DNA from: Phenylobacterium conjunctum
GTDB lineage: Bacteria > Pseudomonadota > Alphaproteobacteria > Caulobacterales > Caulobacteraceae
Assembly: GCF_042679085.1 (NCBI RefSeq)
Contig: NZ_JBHTLQ010000004.1
Coordinates: 84,122-148,121 of the forward strand
Direction: 5' to 3'
DNA length: 64,000 nt
The notes under the pieces are model-generated. The model made no database searches and had not been told where the DNA came from. It saw nothing but the letters and a program-made list of their open reading frames with translations. Position 1 is the stretch's first letter, and every line of letters starts with the position of its first letter. The translations under genes were made by a program, and so were the position numbers. Below, piece after piece: positions 51,208 to 61,125 of this stretch.

Positions 51208-52047
51208 TCAGGCGGTCTTCAGCCGCCTCGCGTGCCAGTCTATGTGGTCGGCGATGAAGCTGGCCATGAAGAAGTAGGAGTGATCATAGCCCTCCTGCAG
51301 GCGCAGGGTGAGCTTCTGGCCCGCATCGGCGCAGGCTTGCGCGAACAACTGCGGCTTCAGTTGGCCCTCCAGGAAGCTGTCGGCGGTCCCCTGGTCGATC
51401 AGGATGTCGTCATAGTGGCCGTTGGCGGCGCCGCCCGCGATCAGCAGCGACGCATCGTGCTGCGCCCAGGCCGCGCGATCCTCGCCCAGATAGGCGCTGA
51501 AGGCCTTTTCGCCCCAGGGACAGCGGGTGGGCGAGACAATGGGCGCAAAGGCGCTCACCGACCGGAACAGGTCCGGATGGCGCAGGGCCAGGGTCAGGGC
51601 GCCGTGCCCGCCCATGGAATGGCCGCTGATCCCACGCCGGGCGGGATCGAGCGGGAACGCCGCCTCGATAGCCGCAAGCAGGTCGCGGGTGACATAGGTC
51701 TCCATGCGGAAATGCGGGGCCCAGGGCGCCTGGGTGGCGTCCACATAGAAGCCCGCGCCCTGGCCCAGGTCATAGGCCGGATCATCGGCCACGCCCTCGC
51801 CGCGGGGGCTGGTGTCGGGCGCCAGCACCGCCAGACCCACCGCCGCGGCCGCGCCATAGGCGCCGGCCTTGGTGGTGAAGTTCTCCTCCGTACACGTCAG
51901 GCCCGACAGCCACACGAGCAGTGGATGAGGCCCCGCGCCCGGGGGCAGAAAGATCGAGAACCTCATCGCCCCGCCGGTGGCGGCGCTGTCATGGCGGCAA
52001 TAGCTCAGCGTGCCTCCATGGACCCGATGCTGCTGGAGGATTTCCAT
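51208..52047 (-). CDS. fghA: S-formylglutathione hydrolase
   Basis: This 279-residue esterase converts S-formylglutathione to formate and glutathione. The serine elbow GHSMGGHGAL lies near residues 143-152, and the family pattern SGLTCTEENFTTKAGA near 49-64 and YDHSYFFMASFI near 254-265 (catalytic His) is intact. MEILQQHRVHGGTLSYCRH is the normal N-terminus. It begins two bases after adhC stops, so the two steps of the pathway are translated from one message. Confidence 0.97.
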   Translation of the reverse strand: MEILQQHRVHGGTLSYCRHDSAATGGAMRFSIFLPPGAGPHPLLVWLSGLTCTEENFTTKAGAYGAAAAVGLAVLAPDTSPRGEGVADDPAYDLGQGAGFYVDATQAPWAPHFRMETYVTRDLLAAIEAAFPLDPARRGISGHSMGGHGALTLALRHPDLFRSVSAFAPIVSPTRCPWGEKAFSAYLGEDRAAWAQHDASLLIAGGAANGHYDDILIDQGTADSFLEGQLKPQLFAQACADAGQKLTLRLQEGYDHSYFFMASFIADHIDWHARRLKTA

Positions 52048-52049
52048 TC

Positions 52050-53159
<1,110 letters not shown>

Positions 53160-53221
53160 CGGGGATCTCCTGGATTCGGCGGGGCGACCATGTCAGGTCG
53201 CCCGCCGTTCAGGCAAGCCGC

Positions 53222-56200
53222 TCAGAACCGGAAGTGCGCCGCCAGGCGCAGGTCGTAGATCGCGGTGGCGTCGCGGGTCTCCGCCCCGCCTTCCAGGACG
53301 AAGGCCCCGCCGGCGTTCTCGCCCTTCAGCGCGATCCGGGCGACCACGCCGCCGCCCTTGATCTCGTCGGCCAGGACGTTGAACGAGGTGGTCCCGGACA
53401 GGAACTTTGCGGTGGTCGATCCGACCTGGCCGGCCCCGACCTCCCGATAGCCCAGGGTCATTTCCGTGCCCCACCAGGCGTCCTGGTCGCCATAGCGCTT
53501 GCCGGCCACCAGGCCCGCAAAGCCGGTCGAGCGGCTGGACTGGCGGGCGCTGACGTGCAGGTCGACGGCGTCGCCGCCGTTCTTCTCGCTATAGGCGTCC
53601 TCTTCCAGGCGCAGATAGTCCACGCTGGCGCTGGGCCGGGCGTAGAACCCGCCGATGCGGCCCTCATAGGCCGCCGCGACCCGGCCGGTCACCGCCCAGC
53701 CGTTCCACTTACCGTCAGCGACCGCCTTGGCGAGCAAGGTGTCCTGGTCGTCGTTCAAGAGGTAGATCGCCCGGTGGTTGGTGGCCTGCAGCCAGGCCGC
53801 CGCCACCCGCGCGTTCAGGGTCAGATTGCCATTCACATAGCGCCAGTAGCCGCCGGCCTCGACCGTATCGACCGCCAGGTTGGAGCCGCTCGAGGCGCCA
53901 TCCGGGTCCACATGGCTGGAGCTGCCGCCCAGGCTGGCGCCCACGATCCCGAAACGGCCGGCGCCGACCTCCGCGCCGCCGATCACACCAAAGCCGCCGG
54001 CCTTGTAGCCGGGGTCATCGGCCGAGCCGTCCTTGGTCAGGATGTAGCCGGTCTCCTGCAGCCAGACGCCGCCGGCGTCCGGCCCCTGGCGGTCATCGAT
54101 TGCCCGGGCGAAGCCGTCGTTGGCGGCGGCCACCGCCTGGAAGACGCCGCCGGAATGTTCGGGCAGCATCTGGTTATAGGCCTTCACGAAGCCGGTGCGG
54201 GTCTGCAGGGCCAGGAAGGCGTCGCGGATATCGGTGTCGGTGTTGATCGCCTGGACCAGGGGCTCATAGGCCTGGGCGCTGGCGCTGGGCAGGCCGAGGT
54301 CCGAGGCGCTCTTGCGCGACAGCTCGATGGCCAGGGTCCCGGCCGTGGTGTCGACCGCATAGCTGGCGTTGTACAGATAGGGGACATTGCCCAGCAAGCT
54401 CGCATCCAGCACGCCGGACGTCAGGCTGTCGGCCTGCACCACCGTGTAGGAGGCCTTGTTCATCAGCAGGGAGTTCAGCGTCAGCCCGATCTTGGCCCCG
54501 CTGGCCAGGCTGGCCGCGCCGGCCACGTCGAGCTTGGTGTAGGTCCCCGCGTCGGGATCCACCGTCAGCATCAGGGTGCTGCTGGCCCCGAGGTTCAGGC
54601 TGGTGAGGTTCAGGACCCCCACGTTGCTGATCGACAGCGCGCCGTCCCCAACCCTGAGCGCCAGGGTCCCGCCGGTCGCCGTCAGGGCGCCGGTGACCGT
54701 CGCGCCGCCATCGATGGTCAGGCTGTTCGCGCCGGCGCCGAAGCTGATGTCGCCCGCGACCGCGCCATTGAGTACGCTGAGGCTGTCCGCGCCGGACCCG
54801 AACCGGATCTCGCCGACAATGGCGGGCTCGTCGGCGTCGTCCACGCCGTCGCCGTCCGTATCGGTGTCGGCCACGTCGTCATCCCCATCGTCGCCGTCAT
54901 CGACGCCGGTCTGAGTGATGGTGACCCCTGTGGTGTTGGCGGAGACGTCGATGGCGATCGCCTTGCCGGTGATGGTCTCATTGGTCTCGTCAGTGTCGGT
55001 GTCGTCCGTGTCGTCGGAATCGTCGGTGGGCGAGATCGTGGCCGAGATGGTGTGGGTGTTGGTCAGGCTGGTCAGGGTCCCTGACAGGTCGGCGATGGCG
55101 ATGGCGTCGCCGGCTTCGCCAGACACCACGGCGCTGATCGAGAGCGCGTTGACCAGGCTGGGGACGCTAGCCCCGCTCTCGATCTTCAGCGCGACGGCGT
55201 CATGCGCCCCCTCGCCGGTCATCAGGGCCGAGAGGGTCCCCTCGTTCCAGATCTTGGCGACCGCGGCGCCGCTGAGGATATGCAGGTTCACCGCGTCGGC
55301 CTCATAGGCCGAGGTGGCGATGGAGCCCTGGTTGCGCAGGCCGCCGGTCAGGCTGACCGTCCCTCCAGAGACCCCGACCTGCAAGGCGGTGGCGGTGATC
55401 CCGTCATAGACCCCGTCGGCGCCGATGGAGCCGCGGTTGACCAGGCCATAGGCGTCGTCGCTGGTTCCGACATTTCCCAGCGTGACGCTGCGCCCCGCCT
55501 GGCCGATCACCACTGCCGGCGCCTGGCCATAGGTCATCACCGAGGCGGCGGACTCGTTGGCGTCGTCGACGCCGTCGCCGTCCTCGTCATCATTGCTGTC
55601 GTCATTGTCCACCGGGGTGATGTCGAACAGTAGCCCCCCGGCCACGTCGCCCTTGATGACCAGGGCCGAGCCGCCCTGCAGCAGGTCGTCCGCATCGAGG
55701 GCGGCCATGAAGTCGGTGTCTGAGCTGCGCGTCGTGTAGCGATAGCCGGTGGAATAGACCGAGCTCTGGATCAACAGCTGTCCGCCGAGGTCGTTGTCGA
55801 ACTGCAGGGCCACGGCGCCCAGGCCAGTGGCGTTGACGCCGCCGCGGATCTCCACGTCACCGCTGACCGTACTCATGGCGCGCAGGCCGAACACCCGGTC
55901 GCCCACCACGCTGATGGTCCCGGCGTTGAACAGCGAGCCCTGCAGGGCGGTCTCCAGCAGCACGCCGGCCGAGTCATTGCCCCGGACCGCGATGGCCCCG
56001 CCGAGCTGCAGGTCGATATCGCCGACAAAGGCCGAGGCGCCGGTCAGGCGAACCCCGTAGCGGCCGGTTCCGGTGGCGAAGACGCCGTCATAGTCGCCAT
56101 CACTGTCGCTGTCGGTGTCGGTATAGGCCTCGTCGACCTCGATGGTCCCGGTATTGGTCAGGGCGCCGGTGTGACCACCCTGGATCAGCACGCCCGTGGT

Positions 56201-56476
56201 GGTGTCCACACCCTGAAAATAGATCGACCCGGCATTGGTGACGGTGTTGTCGCTGTCCAGCGTCACCGCCGTCCCGGAGGCCGGCTTCACCGCGCCGTCG
56301 CTGGTGATGGAGATATCGCCCGAGGTCGAGGTCGCCACAGGCGTCGTGGTCGACGAACTGATCGAGATGTCCGCCCTTGCGGGCAGGCCCGCGGCGAGCG
56401 CGGTCAGTCCCACCAGGGCCGGCGCCGCGCTGGACCTGAGAAGCGACTGGAGATGCGGCGCCTTTTTCCGGCTCAT
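53222..56476 (-). CDS. Autotransporter (type Va) with acidic, calcium-binding-like inserts
   Basis: This large 1084-residue surface or secreted protein has a signal peptide (ending near AGLPARA). The passenger is rich in G, S, T, N and D with repeated beta-helix-like turns (AVALQFDNDLGGQLLIQSSV), and the C-terminal autotransporter beta-barrel (from about residue 800) ends in AHFRF. Four acidic inserts interrupt the passenger, near residues 117-130, 287-305, 482-498 and 523-548. They contain D-x-D-x-D runs such as DTDSDSDGDYDG and DTDGDGVDDADE, which resemble thrombospondin type 3 and EF-hand-like calcium loops. No catalytic triad was found; it is probably an adhesin or matrix protein. It is divergent from an EF-hand protein gene across 253 AT-rich bases. 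Confidence 0.9.
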   Translation of the reverse strand: MSRKKAPHLQSLLRSSAAPALVGLTALAAGLPARADISISSSTTTPVATSTSGDISITSDGAVKPASGTAVTLDSDNTVTNAGSIYFQGVDTTTGVLIQGGHTGALTNTGTIEVDEAYTDTDSDSDGDYDGVFATGTGRYGVRLTGASAFVGDIDLQLGGAIAVRGNDSAGVLLETALQGSLFNAGTISVVGDRVFGLRAMSTVSGDVEIRGGVNATGLGAVALQFDNDLGGQLLIQSSVYSTGYRYTTRSSDTDFMAALDADDLLQGGSALVIKGDVAGGLLFDITPVDNDDSNDDEDGDGVDDANESAASVMTYGQAPAVVIGQAGRSVTLGNVGTSDDAYGLVNRGSIGADGVYDGITATALQVGVSGGTVSLTGGLRNQGSIATSAYEADAVNLHILSGAAVAKIWNEGTLSALMTGEGAHDAVALKIESGASVPSLVNALSISAVVSGEAGDAIAIADLSGTLTSLTNTHTISATISPTDDSDDTDDTDTDETNETITGKAIAIDVSANTTGVTITQTGVDDGDDGDDDVADTDTDGDGVDDADEPAIVGEIRFGSGADSLSVLNGAVAGDISFGAGANSLTIDGGATVTGALTATGGTLALRVGDGALSISNVGVLNLTSLNLGASSTLMLTVDPDAGTYTKLDVAGAASLASGAKIGLTLNSLLMNKASYTVVQADSLTSGVLDASLLGNVPYLYNASYAVDTTAGTLAIELSRKSASDLGLPSASAQAYEPLVQAINTDTDIRDAFLALQTRTGFVKAYNQMLPEHSGGVFQAVAAANDGFARAIDDRQGPDAGGVWLQETGYILTKDGSADDPGYKAGGFGVIGGAEVGAGRFGIVGASLGGSSSHVDPDGASSGSNLAVDTVEAGGYWRYVNGNLTLNARVAAAWLQATNHRAIYLLNDDQDTLLAKAVADGKWNGWAVTGRVAAAYEGRIGGFYARPSASVDYLRLEEDAYSEKNGGDAVDLHVSARQSSRSTGFAGLVAGKRYGDQDAWWGTEMTLGYREVGAGQVGSTTAKFLSGTTSFNVLADEIKGGGVVARIALKGENAGGAFVLEGGAETRDATAIYDLRLAAHFRF

Positions 56477-56729
56477 GCAGAGTTTTCCCTTACTCGGACA
56501 CCCGCTTAGTCAGGCACAAATATGTCCGTGTAATTGCGAAATTCATGTATAAACCGAGACACGACTGGCATTTTTACGCCTCCATTTCATTCCTGAATTA
56601 CAATTTGAAACAATAAGTCGCCAATATTCTTTCACTAAACTTGCATGTCACTTCACCGATGACCTGCGAAGCACGCGCGCCATCGGGCCGGAATCCCCCG
56701 GCCGCCCAGGCTTCACCGCGGAGGTGAGA
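56477..56729. promoter_or_regulatory. AT-rich divergent promoter region, autotransporter / EF-hand gene
   Basis: These 253 bases are markedly richer in A and T than their surroundings (runs such as ATTACAATTTGAAACAAT), unlike most gaps in the window. They must carry the promoters of both divergent genes. I do not recognise a specific operator. The region could bind a nucleoid protein or a phosphorylated regulator such as the one encoded at 59033-59764; neither is shown. Confidence 0.45.
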
Positions 56730-57512
56730 ATGCAAATTTCAAGTAACTCAACGAGTTACGCGACCAGCGGGGCTCAGCAGATGCTGAGCATGCTGATGGG
56801 TCAGCGGACTCAGAAGACCGGGCAAGAAATGCCTGGGATGGAAAAGGCGGGCGGCGGCGGTCCGCCGCCGGGGCCGCCCCCTGGGCCGCCGCCCGGCGGG
56901 GCGTCCCAGGCGTCTAGCCAGTTCTCCAGCGACACCCTGTCGTCCCTGCTGTCGGCCCAGTCGTCGCCGCCCTCGGCCAGCGACATCGCCAGCCAGCTGA
57001 TCAGCGATTCCGACACTGATGGGGACGGCGCGCTCAGCCTGGACGAGATCAAGTCCAAGCTCAGCGACACCAGCGACACCGACAGCCTGCAGACCCGGTT
57101 CGACGACCTGGACAGCGACAGCGACGGGGCGCTGAGCGCCAGCGAGCTCAGCTCGGCCCTCGAGGCCCAGCGTCCGCAGGGCCCGCCGCCGGGCGGCCAC
57201 GCGCGGGGCGAAGGCCAGGGCTTCAGCATGGCCGACCTGGCCTCGCAGCTGATCTCGGACCTCGACACCGACTCTGACGGGGCTCTGGGCCTGGACGAGA
57301 TCAAGTCGGCCCTGAGCGGATCGGACGAGACCTCCGAGACCGCCTCGGACGACCGTCTGAAGACAGCCCTCTCCAGCCTGGACACCGACAGCGACGGCAA
57401 GCTCAGCGCCGCGGAGCTGTCGGCCGCGTTGAGCGCCTTCCAGGCGTCGCACCAGCATCGCGGGACCTACGGCGCCGAAAGCGCCAGCTCGTCCACCTCG
57501 GTCACCGCCTGA
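56730..57512 (+). CDS. EF-hand calcium-binding protein, XopAW-like
   Basis: This 260-residue acidic protein has four canonical EF-hand loops: DTDGDGALSLDE at about 95-106, DSDSDGALSASE at 128-139, DTDSDGALGLDE at 179-190 and DTDSDGKLSAAE at 218-229. The second pair is an evident internal duplication of the first (QLISDxDTD...DEIKS occurs twice). The N-terminal half has a proline-glycine track (GGGPPPGPPPGPPPGG) and MQISSNSTSYATSGAQQMLS, the layout of XopAW-type proteins first described as Xanthomonas effectors. No signal peptide is seen and no type III secretion genes are in the window, so secretion is not indicated. It starts at ATG 56730 after GGAGGTGAGA. It is convergent with the sensor kinase. 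Confidence 0.9.
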   Translation: MQISSNSTSYATSGAQQMLSMLMGQRTQKTGQEMPGMEKAGGGGPPPGPPPGPPPGGASQASSQFSSDTLSSLLSAQSSPPSASDIASQLISDSDTDGDGALSLDEIKSKLSDTSDTDSLQTRFDDLDSDSDGALSASELSSALEAQRPQGPPPGGHARGEGQGFSMADLASQLISDLDTDSDGALGLDEIKSALSGSDETSETASDDRLKTALSSLDTDSDGKLSAAELSAALSAFQASHQHRGTYGAESASSSTSVTA

Positions 57513-57545
57513 TCCCGGAGGGGCCGGGCTCTCCGGCCCCTCTTC

Positions 57546-59036
57546 CTAGTCCCGGCTCAGCGGCAGCCGCACCTGGGCCACCAGCCCCTTGCCGCCGGAG
57601 CGCAGGCTCACATCGCCGCCATGGGCCCGCGCCAGGGAACGGGCCACCGCCAGGCCCAGGCCAACGCCGCTGCCGTCCAGGGTGCGGGCGGACTCGGCGC
57701 GGTAGAAGGCCTGGAACACCCGCTCAAGCTCGCCCGTAGACAGGCCGGGGCCGTCATCCTGGACCTCGACCACCGCCTCATCACCTTCGCGGAACAGGGT
57801 GACCCGCGCGCGGTGGCCGTACTTGACGGCGTTGTCGATCAGGTTGCGGAACAGCCGTTGCAGGCCCAGCGCATCGGCGTGGACGGTGGCGGCCACGCCC
57901 TCGGTCAAGGTCACGTCCTGGCCGACCTCGGCGGCCTCGTCCACCAGCACCTCAACGAGGCTCAGCAGGTCCAGGCGCTCCCGGGGCCGCGAGGCGCTGG
58001 CGTAGCGGATGAAGGCGAGCACCGAGGTGATCATCTGCTCCATCTGCTCGATGTCGCTGACGACGGCGGACTTCACGGTGTCGGGCGCGGCTTCCATCTT
58101 GAAGCGGATGCGGGCCAGCGGGGTCCGAAGGTCATGCGAAATCGCCCCCATCATCGCCGTGCGGTCCTCCACATAGCGCTTCAGCCGGGCCTGCATGTCG
58201 TTGAACGCCTTGGCGGCCTGGCCAATCTCGGCCGGGCCGGTGAGCATCATCATCGGCGCGCTGGGATCGCGGCCCAGGCGCTCAGCGGCGCGGGCGAACT
58301 GGCCGATGGGGGCGGTGATCCGACGGGCGAACAGGTAGCCCAGGGGCACGATCACCAGCAGGGTGGCGAACAGCCACAGCATCAGGGCGCGCTGCCAGTC
58401 ATTAGGAAACGGGTCCGGCCTGGGCCGCACAACGACCCAGCGCCCGTCCGCCTGACGCGCCGCGGCGACGAAGCTGCCGAACAGGGGCCGCCCGCCTTCC
58501 CCGAAGGCGAAGCCCCCTGGGCCGTGGCCGCGCCAGGGGCCCTCAGGCCCGCGCCCCATGAAGCCGCCGGCGCCTTGGCCGGGCCTGCGCATGTCGCGCG
58601 GCGGGCCATCACCGGGAGGGGGCTCCCGGCGTTCGGCGAACCGATCGCGGAACCTGGCGCCCAGCATGAAGGGCGACATGGGGGGCTTTTCGACCAGGCG
58701 GACGTCCGCGGCGGGCGCCCCCAGCAGATCCGCCAGCTGCCCCGCGCGGTCGGGGCGTGGGCCAGGCCCATGCGCCCCGAGCGGCGGAGCGGCCTTGTCG
58801 GCGGGCGGCGCCTCCTGAACCGTGCGCACCAGGGGCCGGCCCGCGCGGGTGGCGAGGTCTCCGCCCTTGAGCGCGCGGGCGATCTCGTCGGGCCAGTAGA
58901 TCGCGCGCGCCGGCGGCGGCGTGATGATCAGCATGGCGAAGACGAGCAGCTGGGCGACCACCAGGGACACCACCAGCAGGATGACGAGCTGTACGGCGAT
59001 GGGCGCCTGCGGCCTGTCCCCGGACGTCTCCGTCAC
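57546..59036 (-). CDS. Sensor histidine kinase
   Basis: This 496-residue kinase has two membrane helices (VQLVILLVVSLVVAQLLVFA near 18-37 and ALMLWLFATLLVIVPLGYLF near 227-246). A periplasmic sensor between them is unusually rich in Arg, Pro and Gly (RPGQGAGGFMGRGPEGPWRG). HAMP, H-box SHDLRTPLARI near 304, N-box NLIDNAVKYG near 400, QDDGPGLS and GVGLGLAVARSL follow. It overlaps the response regulator gene by four bases (ATGA-type), so the two are translationally coupled. Its input may be the periplasmic Spy-like protein encoded first in the operon (inference from order). Confidence 0.95.
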   Translation of the reverse strand: MTETSGDRPQAPIAVQLVILLVVSLVVAQLLVFAMLIITPPPARAIYWPDEIARALKGGDLATRAGRPLVRTVQEAPPADKAAPPLGAHGPGPRPDRAGQLADLLGAPAADVRLVEKPPMSPFMLGARFRDRFAERREPPPGDGPPRDMRRPGQGAGGFMGRGPEGPWRGHGPGGFAFGEGGRPLFGSFVAAARQADGRWVVVRPRPDPFPNDWQRALMLWLFATLLVIVPLGYLFARRITAPIGQFARAAERLGRDPSAPMMMLTGPAEIGQAAKAFNDMQARLKRYVEDRTAMMGAISHDLRTPLARIRFKMEAAPDTVKSAVVSDIEQMEQMITSVLAFIRYASASRPRERLDLLSLVEVLVDEAAEVGQDVTLTEGVAATVHADALGLQRLFRNLIDNAVKYGHRARVTLFREGDEAVVEVQDDGPGLSTGELERVFQAFYRAESARTLDGSGVGLGLAVARSLARAHGGDVSLRSGGKGLVAQVRLPLSRD

Positions 59037-59764
59037 GGACGGGTGACCTTGGCGTCGAACAGATAGCCCGCTCCGCGATAGGTCTTGATGATCTCCTGGG
59101 GCGAGCAGTCATGCAGCTTACGGCGCAGGCGGCTGATCTGGACGTCCACCGCCCGGTCGAAGACATCGGCGTCGGCGCCGCGGGCCTTCTCGATCAGCTG
59201 GTCGCGCGACAGGATCCGCTGCGGGTTCTCCAGGAAAACGCTCAGCAGGCTGAACTCCCCGGCGGTCAGCAGGATCGAGACCCCATTGGGCGCCCGCAGG
59301 GTGCGGCGCACGCCGTCCAGGGTGAAGCCCAGGAAGTAATAGGCCTTGCCCTTGGGCGGCGCGCCCGGCGCGGTCTCCTCGCGGCGACGCAGGACGGCCC
59401 GCACCCGGGCCAGGAGTTCGCGCGGGCTGCAGGGCTTGCCCAGATAGTCGTCGGCGCCGAGCTCCAGGCCCAGGATCCGGTCGATCTCGTCGCCCATGGC
59501 GCTGACCATGATGATGGCCGGCCCCCCGGCGTCGGTCAGTCGGCGGCAGATGGACAGGCCATCCTCCCCCGGCATCATGACGTCCAGGACGATCAGGTCG
59601 ATGGGCTCGGCGGCCAGCACCTTGTCCATGGTCAGGGCGTCCGACGCCACGTGCACGCCATAGCCGTGCTGGCCGAGATAGTCGGCGATGCTGGCGCGCA
59701 GGGCCTCGTCGTCATCGACGACCAGCACCTGGGGGGTCGGGGCGGGGTTTGCGGCAAGGCTCAT
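59033..59764 (-). CDS. OmpR/PhoB-family response regulator
   Basis: This 243-residue regulator has a receiver (VLVVDDDEALR; phosphoacceptor in IVLDVMMPGEDG; K in YLGKPCSPREL) and a winged-helix domain (DVQISRLRRKLHD, then TYRGAGYLFDAKV). Its cognate kinase follows with a four-base overlap. I start at MSLAANPAP (59764); a TTG seven codons earlier is an alternative. It will bind a promoter when phosphorylated; the first candidate targets are its own operon and the two genes across the kinase end, but none is proven. Confidence 0.95.
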   Translation of the reverse strand: MSLAANPAPTPQVLVVDDDEALRASIADYLGQHGYGVHVASDALTMDKVLAAEPIDLIVLDVMMPGEDGLSICRRLTDAGGPAIIMVSAMGDEIDRILGLELGADDYLGKPCSPRELLARVRAVLRRREETAPGAPPKGKAYYFLGFTLDGVRRTLRAPNGVSILLTAGEFSLLSVFLENPQRILSRDQLIEKARGADADVFDRAVDVQISRLRRKLHDCSPQEIIKTYRGAGYLFDAKVTRP

Positions 59765-59849
59765 GACGGGTCCCCTGGCGCCCAACTGTGGCGATCATAT
59801 CGCAGGTTCGCCACATTTGAGGTGCGACCGTCTGTCCGGCGCGACCTGC

Positions 59850-60332
59850 CTAGACGCCGGGCGGAGGCGCACCCTCAGGGCCGCCGATCGGACCGCGTGG
59901 TCCGCCAGGGCCATGGGGTGGGGCCATGGGACCGCGAAGCCGCGCCAGGGCGTCGAAGGCCTGTTGCTGGTCGGGGGACAGGGCGGCGTAGAAACTGCGC
60001 GTGGCGGCCTCCCACTTGGCCTGCCGCGCGTCCATCTCGGCGCGACGCTCCGCCATCTCCTCCAGGCGCTGAGGCGTGGTCAGGGCCTTGGGCGCGGCGC
60101 CGTCGGCGGGCGGCGGCTCCGGTGGGACCATGGCGGCTTCAAAGGCCTGCCAGGCGGCTTCCTGGTCGGGGCGCAGGCGCAGCAGAATGTGCATGTCGCG
60201 GGCGACCTGGGCCCGGCGCTCGGCCGCGAGGGGGCCCATCGGCGGCGGCCCCATCTGGGCCAGGGCGGGCTGAACACTGGCCGCGCCGGCGAGGGCCAGG
60301 GCGCAGGCGGAGAGGATCAAACGGCGGGTCAT
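59850..60332 (-). CDS. Periplasmic Spy/CpxP-like LTxxQ protein
   Basis: This 160-residue exported protein has a signal peptide (MTRRLILSACALALAGAASV, cleaved near ALA|Q). It has two LTxxQ-type helical motifs (LRPDQEAAWQAF near 53-64 and LSPDQQQAFDAL near 123-134) and a glycine-proline-rich C-terminus. Spy and CpxP are periplasmic chaperone or sensor-modulating proteins controlled by envelope-stress two-component systems. Here the gene precedes the response regulator by 85 bases and is read in the same direction, so the order is Spy-like, regulator, kinase. The upstream open frame to 60365 lacks a leader. Confidence 0.88.
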   Translation of the reverse strand: MTRRLILSACALALAGAASVQPALAQMGPPPMGPLAAERRAQVARDMHILLRLRPDQEAAWQAFEAAMVPPEPPPADGAAPKALTTPQRLEEMAERRAEMDARQAKWEAATRSFYAALSPDQQQAFDALARLRGPMAPPHGPGGPRGPIGGPEGAPPPGV

Positions 60333-60519
60333 CGGAGCTCCCTGAACTGGAGCCGGTCTTCGCACGCCACCTTATCGCGCCGATTTCATTCCGCCGGCCT
60401 GGCTTGAAACCTTGGCGAAATGGCCTTTCCGCCACACACCCCGGGCCGAAGAGCCGAATTCTTCTATCGCCGCGCCGACTGAAGGTGGTCTCCTGGCGAT
60501 CCCCGTTAGGAGGACAGCC

Positions 60520-60834
60520 ATGGCGGACGAGGCGCTTCAGGTCATCAACAACGAAGCCGCGCACCGGTTTGAGGTGCGGCTGGGCGACGAGGTCGCCTTC
60601 GCCGAATATCGCCGGCAACCCGACGCCATCGTCTTTCCGCACACGGTCGTGCCGCCGGCCTTTTCAGGCCGTGGCGTCGGCGGGATGCTGGTCCAGGCGG
60701 GCCTGGCCTGGGCGCAGGAGCTGGGCCTGCTGGTCAAGCCGACCTGCCCCTTCTTTCACGCCTACATCGCGAAGCGGCCCGAGCTGCACGACCGAGTCCA
60801 CCCCTCCATGCGTGAAGGCCTGAAGACGCCCTGA
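60520..60834 (+). CDS. Small GNAT-family N-acetyltransferase
   Basis: This 104-residue single-domain acetyltransferase of the short YidJ/NATD1-like type has the acetyl-CoA-binding PAFSGRGVGGMLVQAGL near residues 46-62 and LLVKPTCPFFHAYIAKRPE near 70-88. The compact size is normal for this group. The strong ribosome site TAGGAGGACA precedes ATG 60520. Its substrate is unknown. A longer frame from 60412 is not supported. It is followed by a composite repeat that also marks the end of the convergent acyl-CoA dehydrogenase gene. Confidence 0.9.
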   Translation: MADEALQVINNEAAHRFEVRLGDEVAFAEYRRQPDAIVFPHTVVPPAFSGRGVGGMLVQAGLAWAQELGLLVKPTCPFFHAYIAKRPELHDRVHPSMREGLKTP

Positions 60835-60932
60835 GGGCGAGGCGCAATGACCGGCGAAGCCGACGGCCATCATCGCCTGTCACACGCTGGGGTCCGGACT
60901 GGGTTGGTTTTGGATAGGGCGGCATAAAGCAC

Positions 60933-61087
60933 CCTTCTCCCCTTGTGGGAGAAGGTGGCCCTGCGGAGCAGGGTCGGATGAGGGGTCTCTCAAACCTCTC
61001 AAGCACGGCGTTGGGATAGGGCGGACAGGCTCGCGCGACCCCTCATCCGTCAGCTTCGCTGACACCTTCTCCCGCAAGGGGAGAAGG
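60933..61087. repeat. Composite inverted-repeat element, type A, copy 2
   Basis: This is the same design as at 37098-37248. The outer 25-base arms ccttctcccc...gaaggtg (60933-60957) and their inverse at 61063-61087 match except for one base. The inner CGGATGAGGGGTC and GACCCCTCATCCG arms and the GTCAGCTTCGCTGAC palindrome are conserved, while the central ~40 bases differ. It lies between two convergent genes, as does copy 1, which suggests a transcription-termination or mRNA-stability role. Flanking bases 60835-60932 and 61088-61125 hold nothing else I can identify. Confidence 0.85.
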
Positions 61088-61125
61088 GACAGCTAGACCT
61101 CGCCAAGCCGAATTGAGCCCAAGCC

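Noticed and set aside
56976..57440. Repeated acidic DNA in the EF-hand gene as a possible CRISPR or tandem repeat array
   Set aside because: The repeats are protein-level EF-hand loops with variable spacing and diverged DNA, with no spacer-like pattern and no cas genes.
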